A DNA stretch of 64,000 nucleotides from Stramonita haemastoma (lineage: Eukaryota > Mollusca > Gastropoda > Neogastropoda > Muricidae): contig CM060322.1 in the NCBI GenBank assembly GCA_030674155.1, forward strand, positions 59,959,264-60,023,263, read 5' to 3'. Of this stretch, positions 40,336-51,329 are shown in pieces. Under the pieces are notes generated by a model that ran no database searches, was not told where the DNA came from, and saw only the letters and a list, made by a program, of their open reading frames with translations. Made by a program: the position numbers and the translations under genes. The first letter of the stretch is position 1. Every line of letters starts with the position of its first letter.

Positions 40336-40825
40336 CTGGTGCGTAGCCCACCGTTTATCAGAAACGCTAACTGTTATTCGAAGTTTTTTCTCTCATTATT
40401 TTCAAAATGATTGAGAAGTTGGTACCTGCACTTGTCTTTCCTCACTACTTTTTCCTCAATAATTATTTTTAACGGAGAAAACAAGTATTTGGAAATACCG
40501 TGTTAGGAGACATGAAAAATGAAAGTCGGAACAATGACCCCCACCCCTCTTGAATTGGAGAGCAGAATATCAGTGCTGTAGACCGACATCTTGAAACAGT
40601 TTGATTTCCGTTTATTTCATTTATTTCGAATTCTGTTTGGTTCTTGTGTTTAAGATTTCCGTTTATTTTTATTTGGTTGGTTCTTGTTATTTTTATTTGG
40701 TTGGTTCTTGTTATTGTCACAAAACTCCTCTGTTGACTTGAGGTGTCGTGAACTAAGCCTATTATTTTCTTCCTTCCTTCCTTCCTTCCTTCCATCCTTC
40801 CTTCCTTTTTGTCTTTCTTTCTTTC
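40336..40825. other. Non-coding; short tandem repeats
   Basis: TTTTTATTTGGTTGGTTCTT repeats two or three times near 40660-40715, and a (TTCC)n(TTTC)n run fills 40768-40830. No gene. Confidence 0.7.
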
Positions 40826-41145
40826 TTTCTTTTATACCTAGGATAATGGAATAAGCACTGATGTGCTTTTTTTTTTTTTTTTACATCCAGTCCCTGTGTA
40901 TACAGTTTTGTAAATCCTGTCATCCGTTCCCACCGGCACACAATGGCTTATTCTTCCAAAAGCGGAACGGGTTTTAACGTGTGTGCAAGATGTTTTGCGT
41001 GCGTTAACACATGGGACCTCGGTTTATACTATTATAGTCTCACCCGAAGGACTTTTGAGGGGAGTAGAGTCGACACTTATGTTGACTCCAGAGGAAAAAT
41101 CCTCTCTAACGAGATTCGAACCCAGGTCAGAATCTGGGGAAGGAA
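40826..41145 (-). mobile_element. SINE-A, tail t1
   Basis: From the left: TATACCTAGGATAATGGAAT, GTCATCCGTTCCCACCGGCA, GAAGGACTTTTGAGGGGAG and ATTCGAACCCAGGTCAG (B-box). The extreme head is missing. Confidence 0.88.
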
Positions 41146-41605
41146 TTGTTTTTTGTGATGTAGTTTTGTTTTTGGATTTTTTATTTATTTATTTTTTTGT
41201 TGGTGGGGTTTTTTTTTTTGGTTGGTGTATTTTTGGGGGTTGGTTGTGTGTGTGTTTTTTTTTTTTTTTGGGTGGGGGGGCTGTTTTGTGTGTGTGTTGT
41301 GTGACACAAATCTATTATATCTTAAATCAGATATTGGCCAACACTCGCACACCTCCCACCAGAGACTTGGAGATGCTGCAGTGCAATGACTCAGTACTGG
41401 GCACAGCGCCAGTGTGATGCTGATGTGACAGCATGGTCCCTGTGGCAGGCCTCTGTAGATAGGGGATAGAGGAGACACTTCAGCAAGCTCCGTTCTGGAC
41501 AGTCTGAAGCCAAGCTTGTTACCGGACCTCTTTGTCATAGTTCTGAGACACAAACGTACGGTCATTGGTCTTGGTCTTTACAATAGTCATTCTACTGCCC
41601 CAGCA
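41146..41605. other. T/G-rich then unique, no gene seen
   Basis: T-runs and GGTTGG units to about 41285, then sequence without recognised features. Confidence 0.5.
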
Positions 41606-41853
41606 TTTTAAATCTGTACACACACATACGCACACGCACACATATGCACACGCACACATACACGCACATACGCGCGCGCGCGCACACATGCAAACGTGCC
41701 CGCGCACACGCACACCAACACACGCACACCAAAGTGCACAGGCACACACACAGACACACTCAGACGCAGACGCAGACGCACACACACACACATACATACA
41801 TACATACATACATACATACACACATACACACATACATACATACATACATACAT

Positions 41854-41884
<31 letters not shown>

Positions 41885-42140
41885 TACATACATACATACA
41901 TACATACATACATACATACATACATACATACATACATACATACATACATACACACACACATACATACACACACACATACACACACACAACATACATACAC
42001 ACACATACACACACACACACATACATACATACATACATACATACATACATACATACATACACACATACACACATACATACATACATACATACATACATAC
42101 ATGCGCGCGCGCTCCCACCCACAAGCACGCACGCACGCAC
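41606..42140. repeat. (CA)n and (CATA)n
   Basis: CA with GC pairs to about 41790, then long CATA arrays to 42102, then GC/CA. Confidence 0.97.
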
Positions 42141-42149
42141 ACACACACA

Positions 42150-42800
42150 AAACTCTGGCGGAGTGATGGAGATTCGGGCTATGAAAAGGTAGAGGACAGG
42201 TGTCAGATGTAATAACATGGACAGATCTTCGAGATCTACGGATGAAAATAATTTGTTGAGGCTGGAGTTGAAAGTGTCGCATGTAGAATTATGGTAAAGG
42301 GAGAGAGGTCAATTATTCCAGGTCAGAAATAAAAAGCGATGGCAATGGTGGATTATTTAAACCCTTGGGGGTGTATGCAAAGGATATCTGCAGCAGAGCG
42401 GAGGAAACAAGACGGAGTGACAGGCGACGACATTCACAGAGGAAGGAGGGTGCTGCTTGTTCTGGTAGGGTTACGGTTGTACTTTACACTCTGTGGGACA
42501 GGCAGCCAGTGAAGAGATCGCAAAAGGGGAATGATGTGTTCAGAGTTTTTTCCTTCTGAGGACTAGTGGAGCTGCAGAGTTTTGTGTACGTTGAAGGGAG
42601 CGGATGGATGATGCCAGCATACAGACCAGCTGAACAGAATGACGGTAGTTCAAAGCCAAAAGAATGAGAGATGCGACAAGCTTGGATGTTGCGTCAGTGG
42701 ACAGGTACTTGCCAATTATGCTTATACGCCAAAACGGATAGTAGCAGGACTGGCAGGCGTGGGAGATGAGACTTTGCATGGAAAGTATAACACTACCACC
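42150..42800 (-). mobile_element. LINE reverse-transcriptase C-terminal relic (second family)
   Basis: The minus-strand frame 42779-42540 reads YLSTDATSKLVASLILLALN and then RSLQRTQNSAAPLVLRRKK. This is the LQRVQNAAARLVLR region found after the palm of CR1/Jockey-like non-LTR elements. After a frameshift come SPFAISSLAACP (for PLLRSLHWLPV) and further on FNSSLNKLFS (for FK..LKTHLF). Decayed. It lies head to tail with the + strand LINE at 42972 but belongs to another family. Confidence 0.72.
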
Positions 42801-42971
42801 TTATACTGGACTGAGGATCTAACGTAGTGCTAAATTCTATTGAAGTTACTGTTACTGATGACAGTTTAGGTTTGGTTCATACGAGCGTGGCTTCGGTTTA
42901 TCAGTGTTTAGTTTCCAACTTGTTCTGTGTCGTTGAACTTGACTAGGAAAGGGAATCTGGTCTTTTCACAG

Positions 42972-43318
42972 GTTGTTTGCTATCCTGGTCACAGAGGTGC
43001 GTAACAGAATCCAGCAAACCATTGGTCCCTACGAAAATCTATCAATCGTAAAGAAGCGTAAACTTAAAATGGTACGGGCATATCACAATATCGCTTGCAA
43101 AAACAGTGCTGCAAGACACTGTCCAGGGAGGAAGAAAGAGGCAGACCAAGGAAGAGATGGGAGGACAACATCAGCGAATGGACAGGCCTAGAACTCGACC
43201 ATATTTTGAGAAAGGCAGACCACAGAGAGAGGAATGGAGGGAACTGGTTGTCAGGTCTTCATGGTTGCCCCCACGGTCGCCAGACTAAGGAATAGATAGA
43301 TAGATAGATAGATAGATC

Positions 43319-43372
<54 letters not shown>
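42972..43372 (+). mobile_element. LINE 3' end with (GATA)n tail, copy 2
   Basis: Encodes VRNRIQQTIGPYENLSIVKK, then after frameshifts GRPRKRWEDNISEWTGLEL, followed by about 20 GATA units. It extends further 5' than the copy at 23116. TCACAG at 42966-42971 and 43373-43378 may be the remains of a target-site duplication. Confidence 0.82.
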
Positions 43373-43373
<1 letters not shown>

Positions 43374-43402
43374 CACAGTTTATTGTTGTTATTGCTGCGG
43401 TT

Positions 43403-43440
43403 ATAGTCACGTCCCAGCAGAGAATTCAGATTTAAGGAAT
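43403..43440 (-). mobile_element. Element N fragment
   Basis: The complement of CACGTCCCAGCAGAGAATTC and AGATTTAAGGA, diverged from the copy at 48105. Confidence 0.4.
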
Positions 43441-43479
43441 GTGATCAAAGTTTACTTTTTCAATTATGTTTCATGATTG

Positions 43480-44600
43480 TTGGACGGCTTGTCAGTTGCC
43501 TTTAAATGATCACCGGACACCACATTCCTGTTTGCCTTACCACCTCTTGCTATAAACATTGAAATAAAATTAGCCCCAATATAAGCTTTAAAAACTAAAA
43601 TCAACTAAACTGCGACAAAATATGACCTATAAAGCAAATAGAATAAATACCTAAAACATGCCAATTTAGAAAAAAAATGAAGGGATCTAAAGTAGAACAA
43701 ACTAAAATGGAGATTTTAAATAAATATAAAATAAGCAAAAGTTATCAAGTTTGCAAAACTTAAAGTAACAGTTAAAGGCCTTCACCCAAGCTAAAAAGAC
43801 TAAACCAGAATAAATCCCCAAAACTTAACCAAAATAAACCTAAATTATGCTAAACCAAACCGCAAATAAAACTAAACAGAATAAGACTAAACTGAATAAA
43901 ACTAAACTGAATGAAACTAAACTGAACCACGAATAAAACTAAATTGAATAAAAGTAAACTGAATACAACTAAACAACACTAAACTGAATAAAACTAAACT
44001 GAATGAAACTGTATAAAAACTAAACTGAATAAAACTAAACCGAATAAAACTAAACCGAATAAAACTAAACCGAATAAAACTAAACTAAACCACGAATAAA
44101 ACTAAATTGAATAAAAGTAAACTGAATACAACTAAACAACACTAAACTGAATAAAACTAAATTGAATAAAACAAAACCGTGAATAAAACTAATCTGAATA
44201 AACTAAACCGAGTAAAAGTAAACCGTGAATAAAACTAAACCGTGAATAAAACTAAACCGTGAATAAAAGTAAACTGAATAAAACTAAACTGAATAAAACT
44301 AAACCGTGAATAAAACTAAACCGTGAATAAAACTAAACCGTGAATAAAAGTAAACTGAATAAAACTAAACCGTGAATAAAAGTAAACTGAATAAAACTAA
44401 ACCGTGAATAAAAGTAAACTGAATAAAACTAAACCGTGAATAAAAGTAAACTGAATAAAACTAAACAAATAAAACTAAACCAAATAAAACTAAACCGTGA
44501 ATAAAGCTAACCGTGAATAAACTAAACTGAATAAAACTAAACCAAACTAGATTAAACTTTAGTTGAAAAAAAACAACTAAATAAGGAAACAAATGAAACT
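43480..44600 (+). repeat. Long AATAAAACTAAACCGTG-type array
   Basis: About 700 bp (43860-44550) of 14-20 bp units such as AATAAAACTAAACCGTG and AATAAAAGTAAACTG, with higher-order duplications. The left flank is AT-rich. Its left edge CTTTAAATGATCACCGG matches 7260-7283 in reverse. Confidence 0.92.
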
Positions 44601-44834
44601 AAAAATTAAAATGAAATAGACCAGACGCCCCCCAACCGCCCCACCCCCTAAAAACGCCACAAAACCAATTGTCCCTAAAAGGACCTAAACAAAATAAAAA
44701 AAAACCCCATAAACATAGATCGTAGTTGCAAATGATCAAAGAGGAGCGGTCCTGGGGACAGTGATTCTGGTGTTCGGGAAAGATCCTCTTTAAAGGCACT
44801 GACAATGCTGGGTAAAATTTTAATTCCTAAGCTA

Positions 44835-45238
44835 GCGAAGATGACCATGATTGAAAGATAGCGAAGATAACCATGGTTTTCAAGACAGCAAAGATAACCA
44901 TGATTTCAAAGATAGCGAAGATAACCATGACTTCAAAGATAAACCAGCACTTAAAAGATAGCAACGATAACCAGGATTTCAAAGATAGCGAAGATAACCA
45001 TGACTTCAAAGATAGCGATGATAATCAGGACTTCAAAGATAGCGAAGATATCCAGGATTTCAAAGATAGCGAAGAAAACCACGACTTCAAAGATAGCGAA
45101 GATAATCAGGACTTCAAAGATAGCGAAGATATCCAGGACTTCAAAGAAAGCGACTTCAAAGATAACGAAGATAACCAGGACTTCAAAGATGGCGAAGATA
45201 ACCAGGACTTCAAAGAAAGCAAAGATGACCAGGACTGA
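44835..45238. repeat. 27-bp minisatellite made of 9-bp subunits
   Basis: About 14 units of the form GATAACCAN-GACTTCAAA-GATAGCGAA. Because 27 is a multiple of three, a frame of about 121 codons stays open (DFKDSEDNQ repeats). There is no start context, splice signal or unique flank, so I treat it as a repeat. Confidence 0.93.
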
Positions 45239-45239
45239 A

Positions 45240-45614
45240 AATTGGGTCGGACAGTCTATGCATGGTGCTGGTTTGGGCGCTGATACATGAACAACAGTAG
45301 AGCTGATTTCAAAGCCTGTTTTAATCTGTATGACTATCGTTACACAGTTTACAGTCTAATTCTGAAGAATAAGAATTGACAAGATGACAGTTACAATACG
45401 GTTTTCTGTGGTTGTCGGGGCTAGGAACAAGACTGGATTAGATGGGACTGTACAGTTTTGGGTCTGAGGGTGGCTGGTCAGTCTGATGACACAGGCCCTG
45501 AAGGCTGGAGATCATGCTGGATACATGGGTGGACACTGCAATAGGAGTGAAGGGGGATCGGGCCTTGGGCATACAGAGCTCGCTTCTTCTCAGAGGACTA
45601 CTAAATCTCTCACT
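45240..45614. other. No gene seen
   Basis: Unique-looking sequence. Confidence 0.5.
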
Positions 45615-45860
45615 TCAAATGGTTCGCAAGTTGTTCTTCTCTAGTATCTCTCTGACACTTCCAGTGTTTCGCCAGTCGTTTTCGTTCGCTCTGTTCAGAC
45701 CCTTAATCTGCAGAGGTTGTGTCGTGAGGGTTAAGGTGTCATGCTGGTCACATAGCATCACTGCTGGAGCTTTCTCTGGTGCTGCTGCCGGCAGCTGGGG
45801 AAACTTCGCTTCCATCCTCTCAACACCTGGAAACTGTCTTCCATCATCAATTTGGATTGT
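45615..45860. other. Possible exon, strand uncertain
   Basis: GC-balanced segment open on both strands. On minus it reads DDGRQFPGVERMEAKFPQL and ends NNLRTI plus stop. On plus it ends at a consensus donor (TTGGATT/GTAAGTG, GT at 45859). No family is recognised. Confidence 0.25.
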
Positions 45861-45869
45861 AAGTGCTCT

Positions 45870-46066
45870 GTATCTGTCTGTCTCTGTCTGTCTCTCTGTT
45901 ATCTGTCTTCTGTCTCTGTCTCTCTCTGTCTCTCTGTCTGTCTGTCTGTCTCTCTGTTCTGTCTGTTCTCTTGTCTCTCTCTGTTCTCGTCTCCTTTTCT
46001 GTCTCTCTTCTGTCTCTCTGTTCTCTGTCTCTCTGTCTCTCTCTTCTCTCTCTCTCTTTTCTTCTC

Positions 46067-46117
<51 letters not shown>

Positions 46118-46145
46118 CTCTCTCTTCCTCTCTCTCTCTTTCCTG
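45870..46145. repeat. CT/CTGT-rich microsatellite
   Basis: CTGTCTCT units passing into pure CT runs. Confidence 0.95.
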
Positions 46146-46204
46146 CGCGCACACGGATGTGTGTCTGTATGCTGTGTGTGTATTTATAAATATTACTCAT
46201 TCAT

Positions 46205-46460
46205 ACTGGTACACAATGGCTTACTCTCTTGAAAGGTGGAACAGGTATTAACAGGTGCGCAAGATGTTCTGCGTGAGTTTGCACACGGAACTTTGATTTC
46301 TAGTCTCATCCGAAGGACTTTGGGGGAGTGGAGGTGGTACTGATGTAAACTCCTGGGAAAAAAAAATCCCCTTGAGCGGATGCGGCCGTGGTGGCTCGAA
46401 CCCGGGCCGTCAGATTATAAGGACAAGGTTGTAGCCGCTAGGCCATCCCTCATCCCCATT
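46205..46460 (-). mobile_element. SINE-A head and centre
   Basis: On minus, the A-box region (complement of GTAGCCGCTAGGCCATCCCT) and B-box (complement of GGCTCGAACCCGGGCC) are clear, and TAGTCTCATCCGAAGGACTT marks the centre. The tail is missing. Confidence 0.85.
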
Positions 46461-46603
46461 TTAGTCATCAAACTTTAACTGTCCTTGTGTCAGCAGTTTT
46501 GCTTACAACTTGTATGGGCTATGCTCTGAAAGTACCCACAGACTTGTTGTCCCCTCCTCGTTTTATTTATTCATTTATTATTTATTTATTTATTTATTTA
46601 TTT

Positions 46604-46848
46604 ATAGGAAAGATAAAGGAATAAACACTCTTAGTTTAAAAAATTTTTTTTTTGCATCCAGTGCAGTTTTGTAAATCTTGTCATTTGTTCCCACCGGCTC
46701 ACAGTGGCCTTCTTTTACGAAAAGCGGAACAGGATTTAATGTGTGCACAAGATGTTCTGCGTGCGTTCGCACACGGAGCCTCGGTTTATGGTCTCATCCG
46801 AAGGACTTTTGGGGAGATTGGAGTCAGCACTGACGTTAACTCCGTGTC
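46604..46848 (-). mobile_element. SINE-A, tail t1, head missing
   Basis: GATAAAGGAATAAACACTC, TTTGTTCCCACCGGCTCACA, GTTCTGCGTGCGTTCGCACA and GAGTCAGCACTGACGTTAAC. Confidence 0.85.
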
Positions 46849-46939
46849 TAGCTGAAAGGTCTTTGTCTGGTCACCAGGTGCTGTAGGATTCCTGGATACG
46901 GTCACCAAATCTGGGCCACAGGAGGAAGCTGGCTTGGTT

Positions 46940-47135
46940 TGATCAGGGCACACATCACACCTCTCCTGCCAACACCATCCTGCAGAGGAGAGGCGAGGAA
47001 GGGAGACACAGGGGCAGACAGAAGAAGTGGATAGAAAACATCATTAGACAGACCTTGGTGCAGTGCTGCTACAAAAAACCAAAGATAGACCAGCCTGAAG
47101 AAAAGTGTCGGCCAACAGCCCCGGAGCCTTCAGGG
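46940..47135 (+). mobile_element. LINE C-terminal relic
   Basis: The frame reads NTILQRRGEEGRHRGRQKKW then IENIIRQT, close to the TILQG..EG.R.RGRQ.K.W..NI.EWT segment near the end of non-LTR polyproteins. The frame stays open to about 47275 with no further recognised motif. Confidence 0.6.
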
Positions 47136-48104
47136 CCAGACAGCAATGACCTGCTGATACCAGCCTGGACAGCGGTAGTGATGTCTGACTTTATCATACA
47201 TCGTGATACGTCACTGAGCTACTCAACACTACTCCAGACACCAGTGATGACATCAAACACTGCCATATGTCACTGAGCTATTCATCAACAGTGAAGACAT
47301 CAGTGGTCACATGTTTTGATTGAAGTTAAAACAGGAGTGGACAACAGGTAAGAAAATCTCTTGTGCTGTCAATTTGGTCCTCTTCTCTCCTTAGTTCATT
47401 GCCTCTAGGGGGTATCTGCACTGACCTTTTCAGGGCATGTGTGCGGACAAGTTGAACCTGGCAGGGCCCATCACTCTTGGTGTAGGGCGAGAATAAAGCC
47501 TGACCTGGTGATGAAGGGGAGGCAAGTAGCGAGGGAAGGAGGAAGCAAGGCCTTTAGGCCACACTCCAGCATTTGTTGCCACTTTTCCTTATGTTTTCCT
47601 ATATTACTCTCGCATTCATACCGCGAGCATTATGGCATCTACATTTTTTTTTAAATGTTGGGAAAGACTAGCCTTTGACTCAAAGCTCATTTGATTTTGC
47701 ACAAATTTTGTGGGTTTTAATTTTTTTAAGCAAACACTATAATTTGCCTCGGTCCGTTGTCATATGCCAAGTTCCTAACCACAATATGCATGCGCGGGTC
47801 AACACTGTAGGAACACGAGCAATCTTCATTGATGATCATTTCCAACTTTCTCGTGACTACCTGGTATCGCTCTATGTCCTCAATCCCCAAAACAAGTACA
47901 CAGTGCATTTTTCAAACTTTAAAAAGCCAGTATATAATCCCTAGAAAATGTTTTGATTAGCACTATAGAAAATAACTACACTACCGGGGAGCTAAAGGTT
48001 GAGTGTAGCCTTAACATGTAAATAAAAGGGAGGTAAATAGGGAGGGAAGGATCAAGGCCTTGCCCTTAGATAAAAGGGGGGTAACAGTGAAGAGAGAGTA
48101 TTTT
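47136..48104. other. No gene seen
   Basis: Includes a short imperfect repeat of GTCACTGAGCTA (47210 and 47268) and a frame at 47675-47944 without recognised homology. Confidence 0.5.
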
Positions 48105-48143
48105 CCCTAAATCGGTAATCTCCGCTGGGACGTTAATCCAATC
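48105..48143 (+). mobile_element. Element N, clearest copy
   Basis: CCCTAAATCGGTAATCTCCG then CTGGGACGTTAATCCAATC. Confidence 0.55.
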
Positions 48144-48351
48144 ACAACAACAACAAAAATAGAGTTTGCATGTGTCTTGTCCAGTGTAGATGTAAAGTAA
48201 TTTTTGTGGAATGGCGCAACTGAAATGAACAAATATGCCCACACACAGTGTTGCTGTATGATAATGTGACGAAATGATAAACACACCAAAACGAACGCAC
48301 ACGCACACGCACCACACGTGCGCACCACACACGTGCGCACACACACACACC

Positions 48352-48505
48352 TCAGCGCGCGCGCAGCACACGTTAAACTGTTCCGCCTTCCGGAAGAGTA
48401 GGCCATTGTGCCATGGCAAAGTGATGACAAACAGGCAGGTACATGGGAATTGGATGTAAAAAAGCATATGATAAATTATTCCATTATCCTCGAATACAGA
48501 ACAAG
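48352..48505 (+). mobile_element. SINE-A tail t1, decayed
   Basis: GCACACGTTAAACTGTTCCG, GAAGAGTAGGCCATTGTGCC and TTCCATTATCCTCGAATACA. Confidence 0.8.
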
Positions 48506-48869
48506 ATTTCTTCCTTTGACATATTGACAAAATTAGGGAGATGGAAGCACCCTTGAGTTAAAACAGTGTCATTAATTTTAATGTACACTGCCAATTACCA
48601 ATATATAATACTCAGTTAGGTCCAGGGATTGATGGCACACTGACACCATTTCATTTTGTCATCAGGCTCTTGGGACCGGCACATCGTATGGAACTGCAAT
48701 AGAACAACAGAACGCAGAAGCGAACAGGACAAGAGAGAGAGGCCATGGATATGGATCAGCACAATTCTGTATGATCAGCTCTCTAGCGCCTTGAGCCCAA
48801 GATGGCGATGAAGAAGCTGAGGCAGCAGACACCAGGACTAGGGAGAGCAAGGTCAGGAATTCAGCATGA
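48506..48869. other. No gene seen
   Basis: From about 48660 it becomes GC-richer and may already belong to the element that follows. Confidence 0.4.
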
Positions 48870-49650
48870 AGTGTCAGGGGGGTGGGCAGAGGTGGTTCTC
48901 GCAAGCGGGGGGCATCATGCTTGGCTCGCACAGGCGAGTTCCTGGCTGGCCCGTCCTGGGAGCCACTGCGCCCTCCTCTACTGGTAAAATGTAGCCCAGT
49001 ACTACCTGTCGCATTCGGGCAGATGACTCATCAGCCCAGTAAGGCAACTCACCTAGAAGGAAAACTATGACTCCAAACGTCCACTGCCTTGTGGATTGCC
49101 CATTGGGGAGAAAGGCTTCGGGAGAGATGGAGTCCCGAGGGCGGTCCGCTTCTGACTTCAGTAACGTTCCGGCAACTCCCGTGACACTGCTGGTGTCAAA
49201 CTGTATCAGCTTCTGCTGTTCCTTTGGATCCATCATCAGTGTGGAGAGGGGGACCTGCTATCTGGGCAACAGCTTGTCCTCCATACTATCCTGCCCAGGC
49301 TCGCGTCCTGGAGAGGTCACTCCAGCCTCGCCTCACAGCGTGGACACAACACGGGAAGCAGCAGTTACCGGTTATAAGCTGCAATGCTCGACTGGCGTAG
49401 AGCGTGGCGCCAGGGGTTGCTTCCGACGGTGGGAGAAATCCTGGATTTCACTGGACAGCTACCGCCCGCCTCAAGCTGGGCAGCCCCAGCCAATAGTGTT
49501 GTTGTCGCCACAGTCGCCTTCCTCATGGGTGCTTGGGGTGAGGATCAAACCGACAAGCAGACTGTAAGACTCGCACCTGGCAAAAATACAAGAACCAGAG
49601 AAACAGGTGCCCAGTCCTAAAACAGGGAAGCTGGAACGTCCGACAGAGAG
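48870..49650 (+). mobile_element. LINE 5' region with antisense kinase-like segment
   Basis: The part from 49125 to 49320 recurs in reverse at 58678-58862, so this is a repeat. Further 3' the + strand reads LPPASSWAAPANSVVVATV near 49460-49515 and SWNVRQ near 49635, like the TWNVRT start of a LINE endonuclease domain; the domain then breaks off. On the minus strand, 49236-48874 reads SPEAFLPNGQSTRQWTFGVI and then GELPYWADESSARM, which looks like protein tyrosine kinase subdomains VIII-X. The LINE reading rests on short motifs and recollection. Confidence 0.45.
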
Positions 49651-50554
49651 CCAAGCGGATGGCATGTACTCCATCCACCTCAACAGCCACATCTGCATCA
49701 GATGTGACAGATGACTTGCCATTCCCCATTGGACTGACCAGCCAACAGCCGGCGCTGTCACTGAACAAATGACCTCTCTTTTGGCGCGAATTCCATAGTC
49801 GACACCGACTGACGGGGCCTACTACTACTACAGGAACGTCAGCACCTCGGTGTGGAAAGATCGTCCTGCACTTCATGAAATGAAACAGAACAGGTAAAAA
49901 AAAAGAGGTAATGAAACAAGATTTTATGTATACACACTATACAGGTGTGTGTACTAAACACTAAAATAAAAAACTACTATGACAAGAAAATTAGGAGGTA
50001 TAAAAAAAAATCAGAGTAAGAAAAGGAAAGATGAGAAAAACGAGAAAAGGAGAAAAGAAAAAAAGTAAATAACAAAAGATGCAACATTCAAATATGTTTG
50101 TAAACAATGCCTACCCCTTACCTCTTTAAAAAACCACTGGTAATTGTAAAACCCAGAGTGTGATCTATATTTTTAAAAAGAACAGTGGGGATGTACTTTT
50201 TTTTTAGGATGACAGATTTTTCAGATGTCATTTTAAAATTTCATTTAAATGAAATAGTACATGATTATAAGATGTTAATTTTCTTGGGATGATTTTTAAT
50301 GACAGAAATGGCAGGGTTTGAGAGTAAGGAAAAGAAATGACTTGACGTTCGCCAGAGTTTAAAGTTTTGCCTTTTTTTTTTTTACCTTGTCGGTTTTTAA
50401 AAACAAAATTGCTTAGTGTAAATTTTACTCTGGTAGTGGTTCATTTGTTTGTTCTGCACCCCCCCCCCCCAATATAGTTATGCTCACAAAGAAATTTCGC
50501 CTTCCATATTCATTTTTTTCATCATCTTCGATGATTTTACTGTAATAGGAAGAT
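49651..50554. other. No gene seen
   Basis: The first 240 bp may be more of the broken LINE. The rest is AT-rich with a C-run at 50459-50470. Confidence 0.4.
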
Positions 50555-50775
50555 GTAAAAAGTAGTTGGTAAAAAGTGAAGAGAACAGAACTATTAGTTT
50601 GTAGTGTAATTGTTTTAATTTTTTTAATTATTGTATGTATATATTCAAAATCCTATGCAATTTTTAGTTATTTTTATCCATTTGAAAGATGTATGAAAGA
50701 TATGGACTATCTGCAGTATGCTACAAACCAAAGAATAGCATGTAATGACCGATACGTGTCTGTTTTAGGCTAACC
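50555..50775 (+). other. Weak exon candidate with a membrane segment
   Basis: The open frame lacks an ATG start and encodes ELLVCSVIVLIFLIIVCIYS, then FYPFERCMKDMDYLQYA, and stops at about 50773. It could be the anchor exon of a type II membrane protein, or chance in AT-rich DNA. Confidence 0.2.
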
Positions 50776-51054
50776 TGCAATGCAAGGCACAAATTTACAC
50801 TAGTTTTAGAATTTTCCCCTTAGACTGTCGGCAAATCTCTGATGGTCTCCAATAACATACCTTTGAAAATTGCATTCTAGTACACAGAAAATATTATGGA
50901 TTAGACATAGATTAGGCAGACGCCCTTCTTATATCCAAGAAATCAGTAGAAAACGAAACCTAGAGGAATGTATAGTTTTCAGTGAGCTGAACTGTAAGGA
51001 GCACAGGAGTGTGTACGCTTATTTATTTATTTATTTTTTATTTATTATTATTTA
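50776..51054. other. No gene seen
   Basis: AT-rich, with TTTA repeats near 51020. Confidence 0.4.
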
Positions 51055-51225
51055 TTATTTTTATTTTGAGGATAGCGGAATAAGCGCCCATGTACTTTTT
51101 TACATTCAGTCCTCGTTTGAATGCAGTTTTGTAAAGTTTGTCATCTGTTGTCACCAGCACTTAGTGGTCTACTCTTTCGAAAAGCGGAGCAGGTTTTAAC
51201 GTGTGAGCAAGATGTTCTGCGTGCG
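51055..51225 (-). mobile_element. SINE-A, tail t1 half
   Basis: TTGAGGATAGCGGAATAAGC, GTCATCTGTTGTCACCAGCA and GCAAGATGTTCTGCGTGCGT. A GT run then replaces the rest. Confidence 0.82.
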
Positions 51226-51227
51226 TG

Positions 51228-51228
51228 C

Positions 51229-51268
<40 letters not shown>

Positions 51269-51277
51269 GTGTGTGTG

Positions 51278-51315
<38 letters not shown>
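51228..51315. repeat. (GT)n microsatellite
   Basis: GT run beginning within the GTGCGTTCGCACAC part of the SINE and followed by GGGCCTCGGGGA, so it appears to have expanded inside the element. Confidence 0.95.
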
Positions 51316-51316
<1 letters not shown>

Positions 51317-51329
51317 CCTCGGGGAGTTG

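Noticed and set aside
47675..47944. Open frame of 89 codons
   Set aside because: No homology, splice signal or composition change supports a gene.
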